Shown: positions 7,692 through 19,559 of the stretch, piece by piece
How positions within the stretch are numbered: the first letter of the stretch is position 1
How the letters are laid out: each line of letters opens with the position of its first letter
From: Mixta tenebrionis
GTDB taxonomy: Bacteria > Pseudomonadota > Gammaproteobacteria > Enterobacterales > Enterobacteriaceae
Direction of reading: 5' to 3'
Length of the DNA stretch: 64,000 bases
Assembly: GCF_006517625.1 (NCBI RefSeq)
Contig: NZ_VHQI01000006.1
Location: 1 to 64,000, forward strand
Made by a program: the position numbers and the translations under genes
The notes under the pieces: model-generated
The model's input: only the letters and a program-made list of their open reading frames with translations
Told to the model about the DNA's origin: nothing
Database searches by the model: none

Positions 7692-8684
7692 TCAGAGATC
7701 GCTCTTTTTATGAAAGCCATCGGCAACCACGGTGCTGTCAATATTGCTCTTATCAACCGGAATCGGCGTCAGCAGCCAGGCCGGCACCTCTTTTTTGCCG
7801 TTGCTGAGCGTGGCGTTAGATTCCGGCTGCTTGCCCTCGCCAAGTTCAACGGCGATTTTGGCTGCGGCATCCGCCAGCTTGCTGATTGGTTTATAGACCG
7901 TCATGGTCTGCGTGCCGCTTTCGATACGTTTGATGGCCGCCAGATCGGCATCCTGGCCGGAGATAGCGACTTTGCCCGCCAGCCCCTGAGCGGAAAGCGC
8001 CTGAATCGCGCCGCCGGCGGTGGCGTCATTCGAGGCGACCACCGCATCGATATGGTTGTTATTGGCGGTCAGGGCGTTTTCCATTATTTTCAACGCGTTT
8101 TCCGGCAGCCAGGCATCGACCCACTGATCGCCCACTACCTTGATTTTGCCCTGATCGATTAATGGCTTAAGCACCTTCATTTGACCGGCGCGGAACAGCC
8201 GGGCGTTATTATCCACCGGCGAGCCGCCCATCAAAAAGTAATTCCCCTGCGGCACCTGCTTTACCATACTTTGGGCCTGAAGTTCGCCGACTTTTTCATT
8301 ATCGAAAGAGATATAAAAATCGATATCGGCATTATTTATCATGCGATCGTAAGCCAGCACTTTAATGCCTTCCTGCTTCGCTTCGGCAATCACGTTGCTT
8401 AATACCTGGCCGTTGTAGGGAATAATCACCAGCACGTCCACGCCGCGGTTGATCATATTTTCAATCTGCGACATCTGCGTCTCTTCATTGCCGTTGGCGG
8501 ACTGAACAAATACGCTGGCGCCCAGCGCTTCAGCCTTTTTCACGAAAATATCGCGATCTTTTTGCCAGCGTTCAAGGCGCAGGTCGTCAATCGCCATGCC
8601 GATCTTCACCTCTTTTGCCTGTCCAGCCTGGCTAAACAGGGCCAGCGCAGCGCAGAGAGCCAGTAACGTAGGTTTCATTTTCAT
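7692..8684 (-). CDS. xylF: D-xylose-binding periplasmic protein XylF
   Basis: Sec signal peptide MKMKPTLLALCAALALFSQAGQA followed by the mature start KEVKIGMAIDDLRLERW, almost identical to E. coli XylF. Type I periplasmic-binding fold, about 330 residues. Three in-frame ATGs cluster at 8690, 8684 and 8678; 8684 has the best distance to AGGG and aligns with E. coli. It delivers xylose to XylHG. The 117-bp gap before xylG contains GC-rich dyads (for example CCGTCGGACGG near 7637-7650), which may stabilise or trim the xylF message, as is common for binding-protein genes. Confidence 0.96.
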   Translation of the reverse strand: MKMKPTLLALCAALALFSQAGQAKEVKIGMAIDDLRLERWQKDRDIFVKKAEALGASVFVQSANGNEETQMSQIENMINRGVDVLVIIPYNGQVLSNVIAEAKQEGIKVLAYDRMINNADIDFYISFDNEKVGELQAQSMVKQVPQGNYFLMGGSPVDNNARLFRAGQMKVLKPLIDQGKIKVVGDQWVDAWLPENALKIMENALTANNNHIDAVVASNDATAGGAIQALSAQGLAGKVAISGQDADLAAIKRIESGTQTMTVYKPISKLADAAAKIAVELGEGKQPESNATLSNGKKEVPAWLLTPIPVDKSNIDSTVVADGFHKKSDL

Positions 8685-9044
8685 CTTCATTACCCTGTAG
8701 GTTGAGGTCATTTTTATTAAGGCGATCCTGAATGGGCTGATGAATTCTTGACCTGATGGCCGGGTTTAGCAATTACAGATTTTTATCCTGGGGTTACGTT
8801 TTTTGGTTTATTTCTGATTTTATGATGGCGGTCTATTTTTTAATGCGTGGCGGATTGTTCTGCTGTGATTTTTGCGTGCGGTAACGAAAATCAGGCGATC
8901 GAACGGGTTAATTTGCGAGGTATCGCACAGATAATAATTATCTTAATTGCGGTGTGAAATAACATAATTGAGCATTGCTGAGGCGCCGATCAGAATAAAG
9001 CTATCTTCGCTGACCATTTCCGGTCACTTGTTAAGGAGTAAAAG
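8685..9044. promoter_or_regulatory. Divergent xylF / xylA control region
   Basis: This 360-bp gap separates the minus-strand xylFGH and plus-strand xylAB transcripts. At 8951-8975 the string GTGTGAAATAACATAATTGA is essentially the E. coli xylA promoter/XylR-box sequence, and the bases before it (ATTTGCGAGG...TATC) also resemble E. coli. A TGTGA half at 8868-8873 may be part of a CRP site near the centre. Positions of transcription starts are not resolved from sequence alone. Confidence 0.75.
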
Positions 9045-10367
9045 ATGCAGGCTTATTTTGATCAGATTGAACGCGTTAGCTATCAGGGGCCAGACAGCAG
9101 CGATCCGCTGGCGTTTCGTCATTATAATCCTGATGAAATCGTGCTGGGTAAGCGTATGGCGGATCATCTGCGCTTTGCCGCCTGCTACTGGCATACTTTC
9201 TGCTGGACCGGCGTGGATATGTTTGGCGTCAGCGCCTTTGACCGGCCGTGGCAAAAAGCGGGCGACGCGCTGGAAATGGCGAAGCGCAAAGCGGATGTCG
9301 CCTTCGAATTTTTCTACAAGCTGAACGTGCCTTTTTACTGTTTTCACGATGTTGATGTCGCGCCGGAAGGGGGATCGCTGCAAAGCTATCAGCATAATCT
9401 GGCGCTGATGACCGAGGTGCTGCAGGAGAAACAGCAGCAGACCGGCGTCAGGCTGCTGTGGGGCACCGCCAACTGCTTTACCCATCCGCGCTACGGCGCC
9501 GGGGCCGCGACCAACCCCGATCCGGAAGTCTTTGCCTGGGCGGCGAGCCAGGTATGCAGCGCCATGCAGGCCACCCATCAGCTCGGCGGCGAAAACTACG
9601 TTCTGTGGGGCGGGCGTGAGGGCTATGAAACGCTGCTGAATACCGATCTACGTCAGGAGCGCCAGCAGCTTGGGCGCTTTATGCAGATGGTGGTGGAGCA
9701 CAAACATAAAACCGGCTTTCAGGGCACGCTGCTGATTGAACCGAAGCCGCAGGAGCCGACTAAACATCAGTATGATTATGATGTGGCTACGGTTTATGGC
9801 TTTCTGCAGCAGTTTGGGCTGGAAAAAGAGGTGAAAGTTAACGTCGAGGCGAACCACGCTACGCTGGCCGGCCACAGCTTCCATCACGAAATTGCGATGG
9901 CGATAGCGCTGGGTATTTTCGGCTCGGTGGATGCCAACCGCGGCGATCCGCAGCTGGGCTGGGATACCGATCAGTTCCCGAACAGCGTGGAAGAGAACGC
10001 GCTGGTAATGTATGAGATCGTGAAGGCGGGCGGGTTTACCACCGGCGGGCTTAATTTTGACGCCAAAGTACGGCGCCAGAGTACCGATAAATACGATCTC
10101 TTTTACGGGCATATCGGCGCGATGGACACCATGGCGCTGGCGCTGAAACTGGCGGCGCGCATGATTGAGGCGGGCGAGCTGGATCGGCGCGTTGCTGCGC
10201 GCTATAGCGGCTGGAACGGCGAGCTGGGGCAGCAGATCCTGCAGGGCGAGATGTCGCTGGCGGCGCTGGCTTCCCACGCTGCCGCACAGCAGCTTAACCC
10301 CCAACATCAGAGCGGACGTCAGGAGCAGCTGGAGAATCTGGTTAACGGCTGGCTGTATCGCGGATAA
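9045..10367 (+). CDS. xylA: Xylose isomerase XylA
   Basis: 440 residues, same length as E. coli XylA (class II). Interconverts D-xylose and D-xylulose in the cytoplasm using two divalent metals. Visible active-site blocks are [21 protein letters not shown] (catalytic His and Asp), [24 protein letters not shown] (metal Glu and base Lys) and [24 protein letters not shown] gives a strong ribosome site 6-8 bases before the ATG. First gene of xylAB, 18 bp before xylB, under XylR control from the conserved upstream element. Confidence 0.98.
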   Translation: MQAYFDQIERVSYQGPDSSDPLAFRHYNPDEIVLGKRMADHLRFAACYWHTFCWTGVDMFGVSAFDRPWQKAGDALEMAKRKADVAFEFFYKLNVPFYCFHDVDVAPEGGSLQSYQHNLALMTEVLQEKQQQTGVRLLWGTANCFTHPRYGAGAATNPDPEVFAWAASQVCSAMQATHQLGGENYVLWGGREGYETLLNTDLRQERQQLGRFMQMVVEHKHKTGFQGTLLIEPKPQEPTKHQYDYDVATVYGFLQQFGLEKEVKVNVEANHATLAGHSFHHEIAMAIALGIFGSVDANRGDPQLGWDTDQFPNSVEENALVMYEIVKAGGFTTGGLNFDAKVRRQSTDKYDLFYGHIGAMDTMALALKLAARMIEAGELDRRVAARYSGWNGELGQQILQGEMSLAALASHAAAQQLNPQHQSGRQEQLENLVNGWLYRG

Positions 10368-10385
10368 AACAACGGGAGCCGGAGC

Positions 10386-11852
10386 ATGGTTATCGGCATT
10401 GATTTAGGCACCTCCGGCGTCAAGGCGGTGCTGCTGAACGCGGCGGGCGAAGTAGTCGCCAGCCAGACGAAGAAGCTGGCCGTTTCGCGTCCGCAGCCGC
10501 TGTGGAGCGAGCAGGACGCGAACAGCTGGTGGCAGGCGACCGACAGCGCGCTGCAGGCGCTGCGTCAGCAGCACGATCTCAGTCAGGTCAGGGCGATCGG
10601 CCTGACCGGGCAGATGCATGGCGCGACGCTGCTGGATGCGCAGCATCAGCCGCTGCGTCCGGCGATTTTATGGAACGATGGCCGCAGCCTCGCGCAGTGT
10701 CAACAGCTGGAAGAAAAGGTGCCGCAGGCGCGGCAGATTACCGGCAACCTGATGATGCCGGGGTTCACCGCGCCGAAGCTGCTGTGGGTCAGGCAGCATG
10801 AGCCGGAGATTTTCTCACGCATCGCGAAGGTGCTGCTGCCGAAAGATTACCTGCGCTGGCGTCTGACCGGCGACTTCGCCAGCGACATGTCTGATGCGGC
10901 AGGTACGCTCTGGCTGGACGTGGCGAATCGCTGCTGGAGCGATGCGCTGCTGGGGGCCTGCGGGCTGACGCAGGCGCAGATGCCGACGCTGTTCGAGGGC
11001 AACCAGGTCACCGGCTATTTGCAGCCTGCGCTGGCGCAGCGCTGGGGTATGGAAAGCGTGCCGGTGGTGGCGGGCGGCGGCGATAATGCCGCGGGCGCGG
11101 TAGGCACCGGGATGATTAACGCCGGACAGAGCATGCTGTCTCTGGGCACGTCCGGCGTCTACTTCGTCGTGAGCGACGGTTTTCTGGCGAACCCGGAAAG
11201 CGCGGTTCACAGCTTCTGTCACGCGCTGCCGAATCGCTGGCATCTGATGTCGGTGATGCTCAGCGCGGCGGCCTGTCTGGACTGGGCGGCGGCGCTGACC
11301 GGCTGCGCCGATGTGCCTGAATTGCTGGCCGAGGCGGAGCGGGCGCGCCTCGATGTGCCGCCGCTGTTCTTTTTGCCCTATCTTTCCGGCGAACGCACGC
11401 CGCACAACAATCCGCAGGCGAAAGGGGTCTTTTTCGGCATGACGCACCAGCACGGTCGGCCCGAACTGGCGCTGGCGGTGCTGGAAGGAGTGGGATACGC
11501 ACTGGCGGAGGGTATGGATGCGGTGCATGCCTGCGGCATTAAGCCGGAGCGCGTGACGCTGATCGGCGGCGGCGCGCGCAGCCCGTTCTGGCGGCAGATG
11601 CTGGCGGATATCAGCGGACAGACGCTGGACTACTGCCGCGGCGGCGATGTCGGCCCGGCGCTTGGCGCCGCACGGCTGGCGCAGCTGGCGTTGCAGCCGG
11701 ATACGCCGCCGGAAACGCTGCTGCCCACGCTGCCGCTGGAACAGCGCCATCAGCCGGATGCGCAGCGCCATCAGCGCTATCAGGCGCGGCGGGCGCTGTT
11801 CGCCAGGCTTTATCAGCAGCTGGCGCCGCTGATGGATACGGATTCACTGTAA
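10386..11852 (+). CDS. xylB: Xylulokinase XylB
   Basis: 488-residue FGGY-family sugar kinase that phosphorylates D-xylulose to xylulose 5-phosphate for the pentose phosphate pathway. The phosphate-1 motif DLGTSGVKAVL starts at residue 5; GLTGQMHGATLLD, the adenosine-binding GGGARSPFW and the catalytic Asp in the GGGDNAAGAVGTG block are visible. Starts 18 bp after xylA with GGGAGCCGGAGC upstream of the ATG. No clear terminator was found in the 54-bp gap to convergent wecH. Confidence 0.96.
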   Translation: MVIGIDLGTSGVKAVLLNAAGEVVASQTKKLAVSRPQPLWSEQDANSWWQATDSALQALRQQHDLSQVRAIGLTGQMHGATLLDAQHQPLRPAILWNDGRSLAQCQQLEEKVPQARQITGNLMMPGFTAPKLLWVRQHEPEIFSRIAKVLLPKDYLRWRLTGDFASDMSDAAGTLWLDVANRCWSDALLGACGLTQAQMPTLFEGNQVTGYLQPALAQRWGMESVPVVAGGGDNAAGAVGTGMINAGQSMLSLGTSGVYFVVSDGFLANPESAVHSFCHALPNRWHLMSVMLSAAACLDWAAALTGCADVPELLAEAERARLDVPPLFFLPYLSGERTPHNNPQAKGVFFGMTHQHGRPELALAVLEGVGYALAEGMDAVHACGIKPERVTLIGGGARSPFWRQMLADISGQTLDYCRGGDVGPALGAARLAQLALQPDTPPETLLPTLPLEQRHQPDAQRHQRYQARRALFARLYQQLAPLMDTDSL

Positions 11853-11906
11853 AAAAAGCGTCTGGCTTATCGCCGGCGCCGATTGCAGTACGAGAGCACG
11901 TCGCGC

Positions 11907-12905
11907 TTAACTCACCAGATGATGCCTGTCGAGACGGCGCAGGCCCAACGCCAGCAGCAGGCTGCCCGCCAGGGTTACGCTGAAGACCAGCACGATATCC
12001 AGCAACGGCCGCTGGGTATAATCAAGGTGATGGGTGCGCATAAAATGGATAAACAGCGCGTGAAAGCCGTAAATCGGCAGTGAATTGCGGGAAATCAGCG
12101 CCAGCCCTGGCAGTGGACGCTGGTTCAGGCAGTTTTTAAACCAGATAAACAGGCTCAGCGCGCCGATAAACACCAGCGGGCCGCAGTAGAGATACCAGAG
12201 GTCGGAGAACGCGCCGTTAACGTGCAGCTCCTGTTTGGTGCCCAGCGAAATACCCGCCACGCAGGCGAGAAACAGCGCCGCCGCCAGCCAGCTGACGCCG
12301 CGCTTTTCCGTATTCATGGCGCCGAGGGCGCGGCCCAGCAGGGCATAGAGCAGATAGTAAATGCTTTCGCCGCTGATGTAGAGATTAACCGGCAGCCACT
12401 GGAAACGTCCAGTTGACTGGGCAGCGGTATGGGGATTGGCGATTATCGCCAGCACCAGCACCAGCGCGACGACGTAACCCGCCGTGGTCGGTTTTACCTG
12501 AATCAGCGGCGAAAAAAGATAGATAGTGATGATGGCGAAGAAGAACCACAGGTGATAGAACACCGGCTTTTGCAGCAGGTACAGCAGCGACAGTTTTTCA
12601 CTGATCGGCGTCAGCAGGCTGATATAGAGCAGCGCCACCATACTGTAGAACAGCAGGCAGAGCGCAATGCGCAGAAAATGGCGCGGCTGCGCGCTGCGTT
12701 CGCCGAAAAACAGGTAGCCGGAGATCATAAAGAACAGCGGTACGCAGACGCGCGACGCGGAGTTAAGCAGGTTCGCCAGGTCCCAGGCGGATTCCGCCAC
12801 CCGATCGCTGTTGGTGATATACCAGGTCGTAGTGTGAATTACGATCACCATCAGGCAGGCGACGGCGCGTAAATTATCTATCCAGCCGATCTTTTGCAGA
12901 GACAT
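11907..12905 (-). CDS. wecH: O-acetyltransferase WecH (acyltransferase 3 family)
   Basis: 332 residues with about ten membrane segments and the acyltransferase-3 signature [21 protein letters not shown], whose His is the proposed catalytic residue, plus [21 protein letters not shown]. coli WecH (YiaH) O-acetylates enterobacterial common antigen repeats. The ATG at 12905 preceded by AGGAAAAA matches the E. coli start; a longer in-frame extension to 13064 is not homologous and is rejected. Convergent with xylB and divergent from glyQ, as in E. coli where wecH neighbours glyQS. Confidence 0.93.
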   Translation of the reverse strand: MSLQKIGWIDNLRAVACLMVIVIHTTTWYITNSDRVAESAWDLANLLNSASRVCVPLFFMISGYLFFGERSAQPRHFLRIALCLLFYSMVALLYISLLTPISEKLSLLYLLQKPVFYHLWFFFAIITIYLFSPLIQVKPTTAGYVVALVLVLAIIANPHTAAQSTGRFQWLPVNLYISGESIYYLLYALLGRALGAMNTEKRGVSWLAAALFLACVAGISLGTKQELHVNGAFSDLWYLYCGPLVFIGALSLFIWFKNCLNQRPLPGLALISRNSLPIYGFHALFIHFMRTHHLDYTQRPLLDIVLVFSVTLAGSLLLALGLRRLDRHHLVS

Positions 12906-13130
12906 TTTTTCCTCATATCGCGTGCGCTTGCGTTTATGAGGGTAGCCAGGCGGCTGCGCTTCAACAACCTCAGGTTGCCAGCAAACGAATTTATCGGCTT
13001 CAGGCCAGGTGACGTCAACCCTGACAAAACAAAGCGCGCGTTGGAGCGCGATCTCAAGCTGCATAACCGTCGGTCAAAGGGTATACTGACCCACACTTTT
13101 TAATCCACCCGTATCGCGTGCGAATTCAAC
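12906..13130. promoter_or_regulatory. wecH-glyQ divergent intergenic region
   Basis: 225 bp between divergent genes. TATACT at 13083-13088 is a plausible -10 for glyQS; a -35 match is weak. No small gene such as E. coli ysaB was found here. Confidence 0.4.
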
Positions 13131-14042
13131 ATGCAAAAGTTTGATACTAAGACCTTTCAGGGCCTGATCCTGACCTTGCAGGATTACTGGGCGCGTCAGG
13201 GCTGCACCATCGTTCAACCTCTGGACATGGAAGTCGGCGCTGGCACTTCTCACCCGATGACCTGCCTGCGGGCGCTTGGTCCCGAGCCGATCGCCGCTGC
13301 CTACGTGCAGCCCTCACGCCGTCCTACCGACGGACGCTACGGGGAAAACCCGAACCGCTTACAGCACTACTACCAGTTCCAGACCATTATCAAGCCGTCG
13401 CCGGATAATATTCAGGAGCTTTACCTCGGCTCGCTGAAAGAGCTGGGCATCGATCCCACCGTACACGATATCCGCTTTGTGGAAGATAACTGGGAAAACC
13501 CGACGCTGGGCGCCTGGGGGCTCGGCTGGGAAGTCTGGCTGAACGGTATGGAAGTCACGCAGTTTACCTACTTCCAGCAGGTCGGCGGCCTGGAGTGCAG
13601 GCCGGTAACCGGCGAGATCACCTACGGCCTGGAGCGTCTGGCGATGTATATCCAGGGCGTCGACAGCGTGTACGATCTGGTCTGGAGCGACGGCCCGCTG
13701 GGTAAAACTACCTACGGCGACGTGTTCCATCAGAACGAAGTGGAGCAGTCCACCTATAACTTCGAATACGCCGACGTCGATTTCCTCTTCACCTGCTTCG
13801 AGCAGTATGAAAAAGAGGCGCAGCAGCTGCTGGCGCTGGAAAAACCGCTGCCGCTGCCGGCCTACGAGCGCATTCTGAAGGCGGCGCACAGCTTTAACCT
13901 GCTGGACGCGCGCAAGGCGATTTCGGTAACCGAACGCCAGCGCTATATTCTGCGCATCCGCACCCTGACCAAAGCCGTGGCGGAAGCCTACTACGCCTCC
14001 CGCGAGGCGCTGGGTTTCCCGATGTGCAATAACCACAAATAA
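13131..14042 (+). CDS. glyQ: Glycyl-tRNA synthetase alpha subunit
   Basis: 303 residues, the catalytic alpha subunit of the bacterial alpha2beta2 glycyl-tRNA synthetase. It has the class II core with [18 protein letters not shown] at the start, motif 2-like [19 protein letters not shown] and [19 protein letters not shown] (motif 3). Charges tRNA-Gly with glycine. Separated by 9 bp from glyS and certainly co-transcribed. Confidence 0.98.
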   Translation: MQKFDTKTFQGLILTLQDYWARQGCTIVQPLDMEVGAGTSHPMTCLRALGPEPIAAAYVQPSRRPTDGRYGENPNRLQHYYQFQTIIKPSPDNIQELYLGSLKELGIDPTVHDIRFVEDNWENPTLGAWGLGWEVWLNGMEVTQFTYFQQVGGLECRPVTGEITYGLERLAMYIQGVDSVYDLVWSDGPLGKTTYGDVFHQNEVEQSTYNFEYADVDFLFTCFEQYEKEAQQLLALEKPLPLPAYERILKAAHSFNLLDARKAISVTERQRYILRIRTLTKAVAEAYYASREALGFPMCNNHK

Positions 14043-14051
14043 GAGGCAGCC

Positions 14052-16121
14052 ATGACTGATAAAACTTTTCTGGTGGAAATCGGCACCGAAGAGCTGCCGC
14101 CGAAAGCACTGCGTAGCCTGGCGGAATCTTTCGCCGCTCAGGTTACCGCCGAACTGGACAACGCCGGCCTTGCGCATGGCGAAGTCAGCTGGTATGCCGC
14201 GCCGCGCCGCCTGGCGCTGAAGGTGGCCAACCTGAGCGCGGCGCAGCCGGATCGCGAGATTGAGAAACGCGGCCCGGCGATTGCCGCCGCCTTTGACGCC
14301 AGCGGCGCGCCGACCAAAGCAGCTGAAGGCTGGGCGCGCGGCTGCGGCATTACCGTCGATCGGGCGGAACGTCTGAAAACCGACAAGGGCGAATGGCTGA
14401 TGTATCGCGCCCAGGTGCAGGGTGAAAGCGCGCAGAAGCTGCTGCCGGGCATGATCGCCACGGCGCTCGGCAAGCTGCCGGTGCCGAAGCTGATGCGCTG
14501 GGGCAGCAGCGACGTGCAGTTTGTGCGTCCGGTACATACCGTCACCCTGCTGCTGGACGACGAGCTGATTCCGGCGACTATTCTGGGCATCGAATCTGGC
14601 CGCACCCTGCGCGGCCACCGCTTTATGGGCGAGCCGGAGTTCACTATCGCCCATGCCGATCAGTATCCAGAAATTCTGGAAACGCGCGGCAAGGTGATGG
14701 CGGATTACGAAGCGCGTAAAGCCAAAATCAAGGCCGATGCCGAAGCGGCGGCGCGTCAGATTGGCGGCAACGCCGATCTCAGCGACAGCCTGCTGGAAGA
14801 AGTCGCCTCGCTGGTGGAATGGCCGGTGGTACTGACGGCGACCTTCGAGGAAAAATTCCTCGCGGTGCCTGCCGAAGCGCTGGTTTACACCATGAAAGGC
14901 GACCAGAAATATTTCCCGGTTTACGGCAATGACGGCCAGCTGCTGCCGCATTTTATCTTTGTCGCCAATATCGAATCGCGCGATCCGCAGCAGATTATTG
15001 CCGGTAACGAGAAGGTGGTGCGTCCGCGTCTCGCCGACGCCGAGTTCTTCTTCAATACCGATCGCAAAAAACGTCTGGAAGATAACCTGCCGCGTCTGGA
15101 AACCGTGCTGTTCCAGCAGCAGCTGGGCACGCTGCGCGATAAAACCGATCGTATTCAGGCGCTGGCGGGCTGGATTGCCGCCCAGATTGGCGCGGACGTA
15201 AATATGGCGACCCGTGCCGGCCTGCTCTCCAAATGCGACCTGATGACCAATATGGTGTTTGAATTTACCGACACCCAGGGCGTAATGGGGATGCACTACG
15301 CACGCCACGACGGCGAAGCGGAAGAGGTGGCGGTAGCGCTGAATGAACAATATCAGCCGCGCTTCGCCGGTGACGATCTGCCTTCCAGCCCGGTAGCCTG
15401 CGCGCTGGCGATTGCCGATAAAATGGATACCCTGGCGGGCATCTTCGGTATTGGTCAGCATCCGAAAGGGGATAAAGACCCGTTCGCGCTGCGCCGCGCC
15501 GCGCTGGGCGTGCTGCGCATTATCGTTGAGAAGCAGCTGCCGCTCGATCTGCAAACCCTGACTGAAGAGGCGGTGCGCCTGTACGGCAGCAAGCTGAGCA
15601 ACGAGAAGGTGGTGGATGAGGTTATCGACTTTATGCTGGGCCGTTTCCGCGCCTGGTATCAGGAAGAGGGCCACAGCGTCGATACCATTCAGGCGGTGCT
15701 GGCGCGTCGTCCAACCCGTCCGGCGGATTTCGATGCGCGCATGAAGGCGGTTTCGCACTTCCGCACGCTGGATGAAGCCGCCGCGCTGGCCGCCGCCAAC
15801 AAGCGCGTCTCTAATATTCTGGCAAAAGCGACCGAGCCGCTGAACGATCGCGTACAGGCAGCGTTGCTGAAAGAGAATGAAGAGATCAAGTTGGCTACCT
15901 TCGTTACCGCGCTGGAAAGCAAATTACAGCCGTGGTTTGCCGCAGGGCGCTATCAGGATGCGCTGATTGAGCTGGCGCAGCTGCGCGAAGCGGTGGATAA
16001 CTTCTTCGATAAGGTAATGGTAAACGCCGACGATCGGGAAGTGCGTATTAACCGCCTGACGCTGCTGGCGAAGCTGCGCGATCTGTTCCTGCAGGTAGCG
16101 GATATTTCGCTGCTGCAATAA
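14052..16121 (+). CDS. glyS: Glycyl-tRNA synthetase beta subunit
   Basis: 689 residues, same length as E. coli GlyS. Opens with [19 protein letters not shown]; contains [10 protein letters not shown], the MRWG block, an HD-like segment ([15 protein letters not shown]) and a C-terminal anticodon-binding domain (about 580-689; [16 protein letters not shown]). It recognises the tRNA for the GlyQ subunit. GAGGCAGCC precedes the ATG. A strong terminator follows at 16158-16199. Confidence 0.98.
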   Translation: MTDKTFLVEIGTEELPPKALRSLAESFAAQVTAELDNAGLAHGEVSWYAAPRRLALKVANLSAAQPDREIEKRGPAIAAAFDASGAPTKAAEGWARGCGITVDRAERLKTDKGEWLMYRAQVQGESAQKLLPGMIATALGKLPVPKLMRWGSSDVQFVRPVHTVTLLLDDELIPATILGIESGRTLRGHRFMGEPEFTIAHADQYPEILETRGKVMADYEARKAKIKADAEAAARQIGGNADLSDSLLEEVASLVEWPVVLTATFEEKFLAVPAEALVYTMKGDQKYFPVYGNDGQLLPHFIFVANIESRDPQQIIAGNEKVVRPRLADAEFFFNTDRKKRLEDNLPRLETVLFQQQLGTLRDKTDRIQALAGWIAAQIGADVNMATRAGLLSKCDLMTNMVFEFTDTQGVMGMHYARHDGEAEEVAVALNEQYQPRFAGDDLPSSPVACALAIADKMDTLAGIFGIGQHPKGDKDPFALRRAALGVLRIIVEKQLPLDLQTLTEEAVRLYGSKLSNEKVVDEVIDFMLGRFRAWYQEEGHSVDTIQAVLARRPTRPADFDARMKAVSHFRTLDEAAALAAANKRVSNILAKATEPLNDRVQAALLKENEEIKLATFVTALESKLQPWFAAGRYQDALIELAQLREAVDNFFDKVMVNADDREVRINRLTLLAKLRDLFLQVADISLLQ

Positions 16122-16157
16122 TTTTCGCGGCGGGCATGACGCTCGCCAGCCAGCTGC

Positions 16158-16199
16158 GGCGCCGAATCATTTTCAGGATGGTTCGGCGCCGTTTTTTTT
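16158..16199 (+). terminator. glyQS rho-independent terminator
   Basis: Stem GGCGCCGAA (16158-16166) / TTCGGCGCC (16182-16190) followed by G and eight T. Located 37 bp past the glyS stop. Confidence 0.92.
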
Positions 16200-16316
16200 G
16201 CAATATTTTCCTTCCGTCATCGCCGATCGGGTGCCGGCGCGGCATGGAACAACGCTCCCGGCTCGCCGCCTGTTCTCTCCGCGCTAAGCAGGAAAAGGCT
16301 CTGGCGGTAAACAGGT

Positions 16317-18170
16317 TTACTCTGCCGGCGCGCCGTTAAACAGCGCCTCGTCGCGCAGGATATGCTCGTTGCCGCGTCGGCGGGTAAAGCCGCTGCGGTC
16401 AAAGAACTCCAGCAGCTGAATCGCGATTTTACGGCCGGTGCCGAGCTGGTTGCGAAAATCGGCGGCGCTGGCGGCTCCGGTCGCGGCGGCCTGCTGGCGA
16501 ATCAGATCGGCGAAGATCCGTATTCTGTCGCTGCGATAGTAACGATCGCGCACGATCGCCGTAACCTGCCCCAGCTGCGCGGCGGTCAGCAGCAGCTGAC
16601 GAATAGTCTCCTCCTCCTCGCCCAGCCGCTGAGCGATATCGCGAACCCAGAGCGGATCGTCGGCGAACAGCGGCGCCACCCGCTGCCAGAGCTTCGCTTC
16701 CTGCGCGTTAAACCTCGGTTTAAAGGTAGGTAAATGCAGCCAGCCCTGGCGATTCACCAGCGCGCCGCGCGCTATCAGCATTTCGATAAGGGCGCAGGCG
16801 ATCTCCTGTCGTACCTCCGGCAACGCCATACGGCGCAGCCGATCGCGCCCGACGCCGGGCTGATCGCCGTGCTGCTGATGGAAATGCGCCAGCGTGCCCA
16901 GCAGCATCTCCTGCCAGCGCTGCGCCACCTGCGCGCCAAGCAGCCAGCCGCCTGCCTCTATTGGCCGCAGCGCCGCGGTGAGCTGCTGCAGCGCCGGCGG
17001 CTGCAGCTGGCGCGCCCAGCAGAGCGCGTCAGGCAGGCAGGGCTGCTGTTGCAGATAGCAGTTAATCGCTGCGCTATCGTCCGCGGCGTCGGCCAGCTGA
17101 TGCAGCCAGCTTAAATAGTGCGGCTGACGTTTGCCGCGCCGTTTGCTGTCCAGCAGCACCACGCGGGCCGCGGCCAGCGTTTGTCGGGCGCTGATATCGC
17201 GCAAAATAAGCCGATCGTTATCCGCCAGCCAGAGCGGGGCATCCAGCACCAGCTCCGCCAGCTCGCCTTCCAGCAGCGACACGCGGCCGGTAATGTGGCT
17301 GGCCGCGTGATAGATATGTACCGACTGCCACTGCTCCAGCGGCTGCAGCGCCTCAAGCGCCACAATCAGGCGTCGGCTGCCTTCCGGCCGCCCGGCGGCG
17401 AGCAGCCAGTCGCCGCGGTTGATTTGTCCCTTTTCCACTTCGCCGCTGATATTCAGAGCGATGCGCTGGCCGCCGTATGCCTGCTGCGTCGGCTGGTTCT
17501 GCGCGTGCAGACCGCGTACCCGCACCGGCTGATTAACGCCGGTCAGCCACAGCCGATCGCCGATACAGACCTGGCCTGCCAGCGCCGTGCCGGTTACTAC
17601 CAGCCCCGCGCCCTTAATGGTAAAGGCGCGATCGATCGCCAGGCGGAACGGGCGCGCCTGCGCGTTTTGTGCCGCGGGCAGCGCGCTGAGATGCTGTCGC
17701 AGCGCCTCCAGCCCGGCGCCGGTCACTACGCTGGTGGGGAACCGGGCGCAGCGCTGCCAGCCCAGCTGCTGCGTTAATGCCGTAACCTGACGCGCCACCT
17801 CATCGATCCGCGTCGCCGCCACGCGATCGCTTTTCGTCAGCGCGACGGTGAGCGGCGGCTGCCCGGCCAGCTTCAGCAGCGTCAGATGCTCGCGGGTCTG
17901 CGGCATTACGCCGTCATCGCAGGCGACCACCAGCAGCGCATGACTGATGCCGCCGATGCCGCTCAACATATTGGCGAGGAATTTTTCATGGCCGGGCACG
18001 TCGATAAAGCCCAGTATGCGGCCATCCGGCTGCGGCCAGTAGGCGTAGCCGAGATCGATAGTCATGCCGCGCTTTTTCTCTTCCGGCAGGCGATCGGCGT
18101 CGGTGCCGGTCAGCGCCTGCAGCAGGGCGGTTTTACCATGATCGACATGGCCCGCGGTGGCGATAATCAT
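16317..18170 (-). CDS. selB: Selenocysteine-specific elongation factor SelB
   Basis: 617 residues. The N-terminal EF-Tu-like GTPase has G1 AGHVDHGKT (7-15), G3 DVPGHEKF and G4 TKSD. About 170-340 holds EF-Tu-like domains 2/3, and the C-terminal part is a series of winged helices that bind the SECIS hairpin (ending [20 protein letters not shown]). Brings Sec-tRNA to UGA codons. The ATG overlaps the selA stop by 4 bp, so the two are coupled. No frameshift or loss of motif is seen, although the formate dehydrogenase in this window has Cys instead of Sec. Confidence 0.97.
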   Translation of the reverse strand: MIIATAGHVDHGKTALLQALTGTDADRLPEEKKRGMTIDLGYAYWPQPDGRILGFIDVPGHEKFLANMLSGIGGISHALLVVACDDGVMPQTREHLTLLKLAGQPPLTVALTKSDRVAATRIDEVARQVTALTQQLGWQRCARFPTSVVTGAGLEALRQHLSALPAAQNAQARPFRLAIDRAFTIKGAGLVVTGTALAGQVCIGDRLWLTGVNQPVRVRGLHAQNQPTQQAYGGQRIALNISGEVEKGQINRGDWLLAAGRPEGSRRLIVALEALQPLEQWQSVHIYHAASHITGRVSLLEGELAELVLDAPLWLADNDRLILRDISARQTLAAARVVLLDSKRRGKRQPHYLSWLHQLADAADDSAAINCYLQQQPCLPDALCWARQLQPPALQQLTAALRPIEAGGWLLGAQVAQRWQEMLLGTLAHFHQQHGDQPGVGRDRLRRMALPEVRQEIACALIEMLIARGALVNRQGWLHLPTFKPRFNAQEAKLWQRVAPLFADDPLWVRDIAQRLGEEEETIRQLLLTAAQLGQVTAIVRDRYYRSDRIRIFADLIRQQAAATGAASAADFRNQLGTGRKIAIQLLEFFDRSGFTRRRGNEHILRDEALFNGAPAE

Positions 18171-19546
18171 GAGCCCAGCGTCCGTAAAAACAGAGTTTCA
18201 TCTTCAAGACAACGCAGGTCGAGCCACAGGCGCCCCTCCTGTAAACGGCCAATTACCGGGACAGAGAGCTGGCGCCAGCGCTGCGCCAGCGCTTCCAGGC
18301 TGCCGCCGCGTCCGTCGTGCGGCGCAAAGGTGATGGCATAGCTCGGCAGGCGATCCGCCGGCAGCGAACCGCTGCCGATTTGGGAAAAGCAGGGGGCGAT
18401 CGCCAACTGGTAAGATGCGCCCCACCGTGCCTGCAGCGGCGGCAGCAGCCGTTCCGCCTGTTGCCGTAGCGATTCCCGGTCGCGCGTCAGCAGGCGCAGC
18501 GTCGGCAGGCTGTCGTGCAGCCGTTCCGGCTGGCGATAGAGCTGCAGCGTGGCCTCCAGCGCCGCCAGCGTCAGCTTATCCACCCGCAGCGCGCGTTTTA
18601 ACGGATGCTGCTGCAGACGGGCGATCAGATCTTTTTTGCCAACGATAATGCCCGCCTGCGGTCCGCCCAGCAGCTTATCGCCGGAAAAGCTCACCAGACT
18701 GACGCCGCTGGCGATCAGCTGCTGCGGCATCGGCTCGGCGGGCAGCCCGTAGCGGCTGAGATCGATAAGCGAACCGCTGCCGAGATCGCTAATGACCGGC
18801 AGGCCGAGTTCCTCGCCCAGCGTCACCAGCTCCGCCTCGTCGACCGCTTTGGTAAAGCCCTGAATCTGATAGTTGCTGGTATGAACTTTCATCAGCAGCG
18901 CGCTCTGCTCGTTCACCGCGCTGCGGTAATCTTTCAGGTGAGTGCGGTTGGTGGTGCCCACTTCATGCAACAGGCAGCCCGCCTGACGCATCACGTCGGG
19001 TATGCGAAAGGCGCCGCCGATCTCCACCAGTTCGCCGCGTGAGACGATAACTTCTCTGCCGGGCGCCAGCGCCGACAGCATCAGCAGCACCGCCGCCGCG
19101 TTGTTGTTAACGATACAGGAGTCTTCCGCGCCGGTCAGCTCGCACAGCAGCTGCGCCAGCGCCCGATCGCGATGCCCGCGCTCCGCCTCGTCCAGCGCAT
19201 ACTCCAGCGTGACCGCATGGCGCGCGGTCTGGCTGAGCGCCGCTATCGCCTGCTCCGCCAGCCGCGTCCTGCCCAGGTTGGTATGCAGCACCGTGCCGGT
19301 CAGGTTAAATACCGGACGCAGCGCGCTGCGGCTGCGCTGCGCCAGCCGCGCCGCCGCCTCCTGCGCCCAGTCGGCGTGCCAGCGGGGCAGCTGTTGCTGC
19401 TGTCGGATTGCGTCGCGCGCCTCCTGCTGCATGGCGCGCAGGATCTGCGTCAGAAAGGAGGCGCCGTACTGCGCGCCCAGCGCCTGAAGCGCAGGCTCGC
19501 GCAGCAGGCGATCGATAGCCGGAAGCTGATGGTAAAGTGTGCTCAT
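18167..19546 (-). CDS. selA: L-seryl-tRNA(Sec) selenium transferase SelA
   Basis: 459-residue PLP enzyme that converts Ser-tRNA(Sec) to Sec-tRNA(Sec) with selenophosphate. Visible are [20 protein letters not shown], the [17 protein letters not shown] block, and [18 protein letters not shown] with the PLP lysine. The ATG at 19546 ([15 protein letters not shown]) matches the E. coli start; an upstream in-frame GTG/ATG extension would run into yibF and is not used. Overlaps selB by 4 bp and follows yibF by 13 bp. Confidence 0.97.
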   Translation of the reverse strand: MSTLYHQLPAIDRLLREPALQALGAQYGASFLTQILRAMQQEARDAIRQQQQLPRWHADWAQEAAARLAQRSRSALRPVFNLTGTVLHTNLGRTRLAEQAIAALSQTARHAVTLEYALDEAERGHRDRALAQLLCELTGAEDSCIVNNNAAAVLLMLSALAPGREVIVSRGELVEIGGAFRIPDVMRQAGCLLHEVGTTNRTHLKDYRSAVNEQSALLMKVHTSNYQIQGFTKAVDEAELVTLGEELGLPVISDLGSGSLIDLSRYGLPAEPMPQQLIASGVSLVSFSGDKLLGGPQAGIIVGKKDLIARLQQHPLKRALRVDKLTLAALEATLQLYRQPERLHDSLPTLRLLTRDRESLRQQAERLLPPLQARWGASYQLAIAPCFSQIGSGSLPADRLPSYAITFAPHDGRGGSLEALAQRWRQLSVPVIGRLQEGRLWLDLRCLEDETLFLRTLGS

Positions 19547-19559
19547 AGCATCCCTGTTC

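Noticed and set aside
13359-15758. 799-codon open frame on the minus strand antisense to glyQS
   Set aside because: It is a mirror of the high-GC glyQ/glyS coding frames; composition is Arg/His/Gln-rich with no domain, and both sense genes are certain.
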